From NCBI GenBank assembly GCA_009930355.1, contig RZYK01000049.1, positions 1 to 11,588 of the forward strand: a stretch of DNA of 11,588 nt, in the 5' to 3' direction. Within the stretch, counting starts at the first letter, position 1; every line of letters starts with the position of its first letter. Under the pieces are notes generated by a model. That model was given only the letters and a program-made list of their open reading frames with translations. It did not search any database and was not told where the DNA came from. Positions 7,384-11,588 of this stretch are shown here, in pieces. The position numbers were made by a program, and so were the translations under genes. The stretch comes from Campylobacterota bacterium. GTDB lineage: Bacteria > Campylobacterota > Campylobacteria > Campylobacterales > Sulfurospirillaceae.

Positions 7384-7395
7384 TTTACATGTAAA
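7384..7395. repeat. 12-bp palindrome TTTACATGTAAA (copy 2)
   Basis: Identical to the palindrome at 2065-2076 and starts three bases after the TAA of the GGDEF-EAL gene. It lies about 33 bases upstream of the -10 box of the glucan synthase gene, so it could be an operator for that gene as well as a transcript-end element. It is followed by GATTAGCGCC rather than a T-run, which argues against a simple terminator. Confidence 0.6.
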
Positions 7396-7428
7396 GATTA
7401 GCGCCTTATTTTTTAAACAAACTTGTTG

Positions 7429-7434
7429 TAAAAT
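7429..7434 (+). promoter_or_regulatory. Probable -10 box of the glucan synthase gene, with overlapping inverted repeat
   Basis: TAAAAT follows T-rich DNA (TTATTTTTTAAA, 7407-7418), a common campylobacterotal promoter form. The inverted repeat AACAA-AC-TTGTT (7416-7427) occupies the spacer just upstream and could be a repressor site. The predicted start near 7441 leaves a leader of about 55 nt to TTG 7497. Read-through from the GGDEF-EAL gene is also possible, because no clear terminator separates them. Confidence 0.4.
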
Positions 7435-7485
7435 CACCCAATTTTTAACACATTTACGTGCTAGAAAACTCTACCATTTCTTTTC

Positions 7486-7499
7486 GGAGCATACGATTG
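7486..7499 (+). promoter_or_regulatory. Ribosome binding site choosing TTG 7497 as start
   Basis: GGAG (7486-7489) lies seven bases before TTG 7497. The upstream in-frame GTG 7458 has no purine-rich site before it. Starting at TTG gives KYFKYVLLSIIVTSLVHIF, a normal short basic head plus signal-anchor helix. Confidence 0.5.
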
Positions 7500-10031
7500 A
7501 AATACTTCAAATACGTTCTACTTTCCATTATTGTTACGTCGCTTGTGCACATTTTTTTATGGACAAGAGGTGGCGATAAAATTGTTACATCACCGCAAAT
7601 TGGTGACAAAATAGAATCGCTTTCTTATACCCCTTATCGCGGATTTGAAAAAGCCCCCAAAAGCGATCAAGAGATTGCTGAAGATATGAAAACAGTTGAA
7701 CACATTGCGCGAAAAGTGAGAACTTACGCCATTGATGATGCGAAACGGGTTTTAAGTAATCTAGGAGAAACAAAACTTAAAGTTGATATTGGGCTCTGGC
7801 TTTCAGGCGATAAAGGAGCCAATGAGGCTGAGATAGAAACCCTCTTTGAGCTGACCAAACTCTATCATCCTAGAATTGCTTCTATCATCGTAGGAAACGA
7901 GGTTTTACTTCGTGCAGATTTAACACCTGAAGAATTAATAGCCTACATTGATCGTGTTTCAAAACGAACACGTATCCCTGTCACCACAGCGGAAGTACAA
8001 CATGTATGGCTCACAAACACAGAACTAGCAAAACATGTCGATCTCATTAATGTGCATATTTTACCCTATTGGGAAAAGATTCCTATTGAGCAAACCTTAG
8101 CCTTTGCAAAAGAGAAGTACGACGCTATTGCTGCGATGTATCCTAATAAGCCCATTACCATTGGCGAGTTTGGCTGGCCAAGCAGTGGATACAATAATGA
8201 AAAAGCTGAAGCCACACTGACCAATCAAATTGCAGCTATTACCGGTTTTTTGGAAATGGCAAAAGCTCAAAACTGGAGTTACAACATTGTTGAAGCCTTT
8301 GATCAACCATGGAAAGGCGTTCATGAAGGAAGTGTAGGACCTTACTGGGGACTTTTTGACATTAACAAACAGCCTAAATTTCATTTTGTTAAGCAGACGA
8401 TTCTCAATCCTCTTTGGCGTGACCAAATGGCAGGGGCGGTCTTTTTTGGTATTTTACTTACCTTCTTTGGCTTGAGAAATCAACGTGTCAATTTTGCTCA
8501 CGCTATTACATATGGTTTTGCTGCACAAGCGATGGGATTTGGTATTGCCATGGCAGCTACCTATCCATTTATTTACTACATGAATTTTGGTATGTGGGTT
8601 ATGTGGGTCATGGGAATTTTTCTGATGATTCCATTGGTTATTATTACTTTAGCAAAAATCAATGAACTCTTTAAATGTACCATCGGTATTGCACCCAAAA
8701 GGTTAGCGCCCCTTAATCTCAAATCGGATCATGTTCCTTTTGTTTCTATTCATGTTCCTGCCTATAAAGAACAACCTCATGTTCTTATTGAGACCCTAGA
8801 TTCACTTGCAAAACTTAAATACACCAACTATGAAGTGCTTGTGGTCATTAATAACACACCTGAAGAGTTCTACTGGAAACCGATTGAAGAGCATTGTGCA
8901 AAACTAGGTGAAAAATTTGTCTTTTTGAACATTACATGTAAAGGGTTTAAAGCAGGTGCGCTCAACGAGGCACTTAAATACACCCATGAAAAAGCAGAAA
9001 TTCTAGCGGTCATTGACGCAGATTATGTTGTAGGTGATAACTGGCTGATTGATTTAGTTCCTTTATTTGATGACCCAAAAGTTGCCCTTGTTCAAGCACC
9101 TCAAGATCACAGAGATGGCAATGAATCGCTCATTAAACAAGCAATGAACGCAGAATACGCAGGCTTCTTTGACATTGGTATGGTTGAGCGAAATGAAGAA
9201 AATGCCATTGTAGCACACGGAACAATGCTCATGGCACGCCTTTCAGCCATGCATGAAGTGGGTGATTGGACAACCTACACCATAGTGGAAGATTCGGAAC
9301 TAGGACTTCGTCTCTTTGAGGCAGGCTACACCGCACACTATACTAACCGACGTTACGGTTGGGGACTTCTTCCTGACACCGTTGAAGCGTTTCGCACACA
9401 ACGCCATCGCTGGGCATATGGTGCCATTCAGATTTTAAAACGTCACTGGCGTCATTTTATGCCTTCATCCAAAACCTTAACTCCCTACCAAAAATATCAT
9501 TTTGTGGCGGGTTGGTTCTTTTGGCTCTCCGATGCCTTTGGTGCCATGACAGCATTTTTAAATATTTTCTGGGTACCTTTTATTATTTTTGTAGGCGTTA
9601 CCATTCCAACGCTTCCGCTAACACTGCCTATTCTAGTAGCGTTTTTAGTCAATATTTTACATGCATCTATTTTATACCGAACACGGGTGAAAATGGGAAT
9701 AAAAGAGACCGTTTTAAGTGCCATCGCCTCAATGAGTTTGCAGTTGGTTATTTTTAAAGCGGTTTACGATGGTTTTGTAAAAGATGGCCTTCCCTTTAAA
9801 CGTACAGAAAAAGGGGGAAATACCAAAAAACAAAACACCAACCCTATTCGTCATGAGATGATTTTAGCGACCCTACTAACCCTCTCTTTCTTTGCTCTGT
9901 ATTTTACGAACTTTACACGTATTACAGAGATTTATGTTTTTGCCTTTACTTTGCTGATTCAAAGTATCCCTTATTACTCAGCGATTATCTTACGTATTAT
10001 CGAACTTCAATCCCTTAAACCTAAAAAGTAG
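7497..10031 (+). CDS. ndvB: NdvB-like beta-glucan synthase: GH17-type domain plus GT2 glycosyltransferase
   Basis: 844 residues from TTG 7497 (857 if GTG 7458 is used). A signal-anchor helix (about 5-22) is followed by an extracytoplasmic GH17-like domain (about 40-295). It carries both catalytic glutamates of that fold, in VGNEV (E135) and GEFGWPS (E224). Several helices (about 310-395) lead to a cytoplasmic family-2 glycosyltransferase (about 405-645) with VSIHVPAYKE, the DAD metal site (D507, D509), VEDSELG (E598-D599) and QRHRW (Q635-W639). Further membrane helices follow. This arrangement matches Pseudomonas NdvB, which makes periplasmic cyclic beta-(1,3)-glucans linked to osmoadaptation and biofilm tolerance. 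Polymerisation from UDP-glucose by the GT2 part and cyclising or remodelling by the GH17 part are inferred from the family. No PilZ domain is visible, so any c-di-GMP control would be indirect. The stop codon lies inside a strong terminator hairpin. Confidence 0.88.
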   Translation: MKYFKYVLLSIIVTSLVHIFLWTRGGDKIVTSPQIGDKIESLSYTPYRGFEKAPKSDQEIAEDMKTVEHIARKVRTYAIDDAKRVLSNLGETKLKVDIGLWLSGDKGANEAEIETLFELTKLYHPRIASIIVGNEVLLRADLTPEELIAYIDRVSKRTRIPVTTAEVQHVWLTNTELAKHVDLINVHILPYWEKIPIEQTLAFAKEKYDAIAAMYPNKPITIGEFGWPSSGYNNEKAEATLTNQIAAITGFLEMAKAQNWSYNIVEAFDQPWKGVHEGSVGPYWGLFDINKQPKFHFVKQTILNPLWRDQMAGAVFFGILLTFFGLRNQRVNFAHAITYGFAAQAMGFGIAMAATYPFIYYMNFGMWVMWVMGIFLMIPLVIITLAKINELFKCTIGIAPKRLAPLNLKSDHVPFVSIHVPAYKEQPHVLIETLDSLAKLKYTNYEVLVVINNTPEEFYWKPIEEHCAKLGEKFVFLNITCKGFKAGALNEALKYTHEKAEILAVIDADYVVGDNWLIDLVPLFDDPKVALVQAPQDHRDGNESLIKQAMNAEYAGFFDIGMVERNEENAIVAHGTMLMARLSAMHEVGDWTTYTIVEDSELGLRLFEAGYTAHYTNRRYGWGLLPDTVEAFRTQRHRWAYGAIQILKRHWRHFMPSSKTLTPYQKYHFVAGWFFWLSDAFGAMTAFLNIFWVPFIIFVGVTIPTLPLTLPILVAFLVNILHASILYRTRVKMGIKETVLSAIASMSLQLVIFKAVYDGFVKDGLPFKRTEKGGNTKKQNTNPIRHEMILATLLTLSFFALYFTNFTRITEIYVFAFTLLIQSIPYYSAIILRIIELQSLKPKK
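8932..8941. repeat. TTACATGTAA core palindrome inside ndvB-like gene
   Basis: A third copy of the 10-bp core shared with 2065-2076 and 7384-7395, here within coding sequence for NITCKG in the glycosyltransferase domain. Confidence 0.5.
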
Positions 10032-10051
10032 TGGCCATCGCCACTGCTTTT
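10024..10051 (+). terminator. Strong intrinsic terminator of the glucan synthase gene
   Basis: AGTGGC-CATC-GCCACT (10030-10045) forms a six-pair stem with a four-base loop. It is extended outward by a T-G wobble, one G-C pair and AAAA/TTTT to about twelve pairs, and it ends in CTTTT. The hairpin includes the gene's TAG stop (10029-10031), so the coding end and transcript end overlap. Confidence 0.85.
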
Positions 10052-10069
10052 CAATGCAAGTGTGTAAAA

Positions 10070-10096
10070 AAAGATATGCCCAAAAAGCATATTTTT
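10070..10096 (+). terminator. Second hairpin, probable back-up terminator
   Basis: ATATGC (10074-10079) pairs with GCATAT (10087-10092) around the loop CCAAAAA. Flanking A's and T's lengthen the stem, and a short T-run follows. It sits about 20 bases beyond the first terminator and before the promoter of the next gene. Confidence 0.55.
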
Positions 10097-10112
10097 GTTT
10101 CACTCTCTTTCA

Positions 10113-10139
10113 TTGACTTCGCTATTTTCATGCTATACA
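10113..10139 (+). promoter_or_regulatory. Probable promoter of the aldehyde oxidoreductase gene
   Basis: TTGACT (10113-10118) and an extended -10 TGCTATACA (10131-10139) are separated by a short 15-base spacer. The extended -10 may compensate for the spacer. Predicted transcription starts near 10146, giving a leader of about 37 nt. A small inverted repeat GGTT-TAT-AACC (about 10154-10164) lies just downstream and could be a regulator site. Confidence 0.45.
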
Positions 10140-10182
10140 CTTCTTATATTATGGGTTTATAACCAAAATAGAAGGAGTTAAA

Positions 10183-11588
10183 ATGGCAGATTTAATCTAT
10201 CGTGTCAATATGACAAATCTTAGCTTTAAAATCGAAGAAGTGCCAGCAGAATGGCTAGGGCTTGGTGGTCGTGCACTCACCTCAACCATTGTTGCCAAAG
10301 AAGTTGATCCAGAATGTCATCCATTAGGACCAAATAATAAACTTGTTTTTGCACCTGGTCTTCTATCAGGAACCAGCGCATCCAACTCAGGACGTAACTC
10401 CTGTGGCGCTAAAAGCCCTTTAACGGGTGGTATTAAAGAATCAAACGTGGGTGGTACGAGTGCTGGGATTATGTCAAAGCTTGGTGTCAAAGCATTAATT
10501 ATTGAAGGCTTGCCTAAAAATGAAGAGATGTTTTACCAATTACATGTAACAAAAAATAACGTTGAATTTATTGAAGTCCCTGAGCTTGTCGGACTTGATA
10601 ACTATGCTGTATTGGATGCAATGGCAGCAAAATATGACAAAAAAGTAGCGGTTATGAGCATCGGTCGAGTGGGTGAAATGCGTATGAACCTTGCCAATAT
10701 CTCTGTTAAAGACCCTAGTGGAAAACTCAGAAGTCACGGACGTGGTGGGCTTGGTGCGGTTATGGGTTCTAAAAAGATTAAGTGTATTACCGTGGATGCA
10801 GAAAACTACAAAGAAGTGACCATCGCTGATCCTGAAAAATTCAAAGAAGCAAGCAAAATCTTTACAAAAGCCCTTCAAGAAAACCCTATCAGTGGCGAAG
10901 GACTCCCCGCATTTGGTACCAATGTTTTAGTCAACATCCTTAATGAAGCAGGCGGACTTCCTACCCGTAATTTTAGAGCAGGAAATTGGGAATTTGCTGA
11001 AAATATCTGCGGTGAAACGATGGCAGAAAATATCAAAGCACGAGGCGGAAAAACAACCCACGGGTGTCATGCGGGCTGTGTTATCCAATGTTCACAAGTC
11101 TATAACGACAAAGATGGCAACTACCTCACATCAGGTTTTGAGTACGAAACCATCTGGGCACTGGGTGCCAACTTTGGTATCAAAGATTTAGATTTAATTG
11201 CAAAAATAGATGGACTTATGGATGATTTAGGTGTTGATTCTATCGAAACATCCGTTACACTGGGTCTTGCCGTTGATGCGGGAATTTTAGCATACGGTGA
11301 TGGTGAAAAAGCCTACGAGCTCTTATCAAAAGATTTACCAAATGGAACGCCCATCGGTCGCATCATTGGTAGTGGTACCCATATTTTAGGAAAAATTTAT
11401 GGACTTGTTCGTGTTCCAACCGTTAAAGGTCAAGGTATTCCTGCGTACGAGCCACGTGCAGTTAAAGGTCAAGGTATTACGTATGCAACGACACCAATGG
11501 GAGCAGATCATACAGCAGGCTACGCTGTTGCTACGAACATTCTTAACAGTGGTGGGTATGTTGATCCACTTAAAAAAGAGGGACAAGT
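10183..11588 (+). CDS. aor: Aldehyde:ferredoxin oxidoreductase family protein (tungsten/molybdopterin), 3'-truncated
   Basis: The first 468 residues of a frame that runs off the window; family members are usually about 600. ATG 10183 has AAGGAG five bases upstream. The enzymes oxidise aldehydes to carboxylic acids with a tungsten (or molybdenum) bis-pyranopterin cofactor and one 4Fe-4S cluster, passing electrons to ferredoxin or a partner subunit. Visible hallmarks are GLGGRALTSTI (about 26-36), SPLTGGIKESNVGG in the cofactor-binding N-terminal domain, HGRGGLGAVMGSKK, and the cluster cysteines C295, C299 and C303 spaced Cx3Cx3C. VKGQGIPAYEPRAVKGQGI then YATTPMGADH form the central family signature. 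The fourth cluster cysteine should lie beyond the window. Pyrococcus AOR has Cx2Cx3C, so the spacing here marks a different subgroup. Substrate and electron partner cannot be told. No signal peptide is seen, so it should be cytoplasmic. Confidence 0.9.
   Translation, partial: MADLIYRVNMTNLSFKIEEVPAEWLGLGGRALTSTIVAKEVDPECHPLGPNNKLVFAPGLLSGTSASNSGRNSCGAKSPLTGGIKESNVGGTSAGIMSKLGVKALIIEGLPKNEEMFYQLHVTKNNVEFIEVPELVGLDNYAVLDAMAAKYDKKVAVMSIGRVGEMRMNLANISVKDPSGKLRSHGRGGLGAVMGSKKIKCITVDAENYKEVTIADPEKFKEASKIFTKALQENPISGEGLPAFGTNVLVNILNEAGGLPTRNFRAGNWEFAENICGETMAENIKARGGKTTHGCHAGCVIQCSQVYNDKDGNYLTSGFEYETIWALGANFGIKDLDLIAKIDGLMDDLGVDSIETSVTLGLAVDAGILAYGDGEKAYELLSKDLPNGTPIGRIIGSGTHILGKIYGLVRVPTVKGQGIPAYEPRAVKGQGITYATTPMGADHTAGYAVATNILNSGGYVDPLKKEGQ
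10540..10549. repeat. TTACATGTAA core palindrome inside the aldehyde oxidoreductase gene
   Basis: Fourth copy of the 10-bp core in the window, coding for part of QLHVTK. It lies about 360 bases into the gene, away from any promoter. Confidence 0.5.
11422..11478 (+). repeat. 18-bp perfect direct repeat in the aldehyde oxidoreductase gene
   Basis: GTTAAAGGTCAAGGTATT occurs at 11422-11439 and 11461-11478, in frame and 39 bases apart. Each copy codes for VKGQGI within the conserved family motif around PAYEPR. The protein motif is partly repetitive in the family, but the full nucleotide identity is more than the protein requires. Confidence 0.7.

Noticed and set aside
7382..7396. CTTT...AAAG around the palindrome as a terminator for the GGDEF-EAL gene
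   Set aside because: The stem is very short and weak, and the next T-run begins about ten bases later, so it does not have the form of an intrinsic terminator.
8097..8426. 109-codon minus-strand frame within the GH17 domain of the glucan synthase
   Set aside because: The opposite strand codes for conserved catalytic motifs. The antisense product has no family resemblance.
10540..10878. 112-codon minus-strand frame inside the aldehyde oxidoreductase gene
   Set aside because: It is antisense to a strongly conserved coding sequence, has no recognisable domain and no ribosome binding site, and looks like a shadow frame.

Overview
The window looks like chromosomal DNA of a free-living campylobacterotal (epsilonproteobacterial) bacterium, most likely Sulfurospirillum or a close relative. 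Pointers are the roughly 38-40% GC by eye, the dense gene packing, strong AAGGA-type ribosome binding sites, -10-dominated promoters with T-rich upstream DNA, a Csd4-type cell-shape peptidase and a tungsten/molybdenum aldehyde oxidoreductase. The genus is an inference. No tRNA, rRNA, CRISPR array, insertion sequence or phage gene was seen, and no gene-free stretch exceeds about 150 bases.

Layout. (1) 1-2062, plus strand: the 3' part of a csd4/pgp1-type peptidoglycan carboxypeptidase, followed 10 nt later by an EAL-HDOD signalling protein whose EAL domain looks catalytically dead. (2) 2077-2119: hairpins that can end the convergent transcript. (3) 2149-4987, minus strand: a compact operon of a YbiT-like ABC-F ATPase, an overlapping SUI1/YciH (eIF1-like) factor and an AEC-family permease. 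(4) 4988-5125: a divergent promoter region. (5) 5083-7380, plus: a membrane-anchored GGDEF-EAL protein with both domains apparently intact. (6) 7497-10031, plus: an NdvB-like glucan synthase combining a GH17-type periplasmic domain with a GT2 glycosyltransferase, closed by a strong terminator. (7) 10183-11588, plus: the first 468 codons of an aldehyde:ferredoxin oxidoreductase family enzyme, cut by the window end.

How the genes may work together. Peptidoglycan trimming, two c-di-GMP-type proteins and a beta-glucan synthase make a loose envelope and lifestyle theme. The GGDEF-EAL protein sits directly upstream of the glucan synthase and could plausibly control it. The minus-strand operon pairs two translation-associated proteins with a transporter. 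The aldehyde oxidoreductase begins a separate metabolic unit behind its own promoter.

The most interesting signal is at the start of the GGDEF-EAL gene. The only good ribosome binding site there (AAAGGAGA, then GTG at 5126) is in the wrong frame, and an A8 tract ten bases downstream of that GTG would restore the frame after a -1 ribosomal shift or addition of one A. This suggests slippage or phase-variable expression of a c-di-GMP enzyme, or a sequencing error. A second signal is the palindrome TTTACATGTAAA placed 2-3 nt after the stop codon of both EAL-domain genes, with its 10-bp core found twice more in the window.
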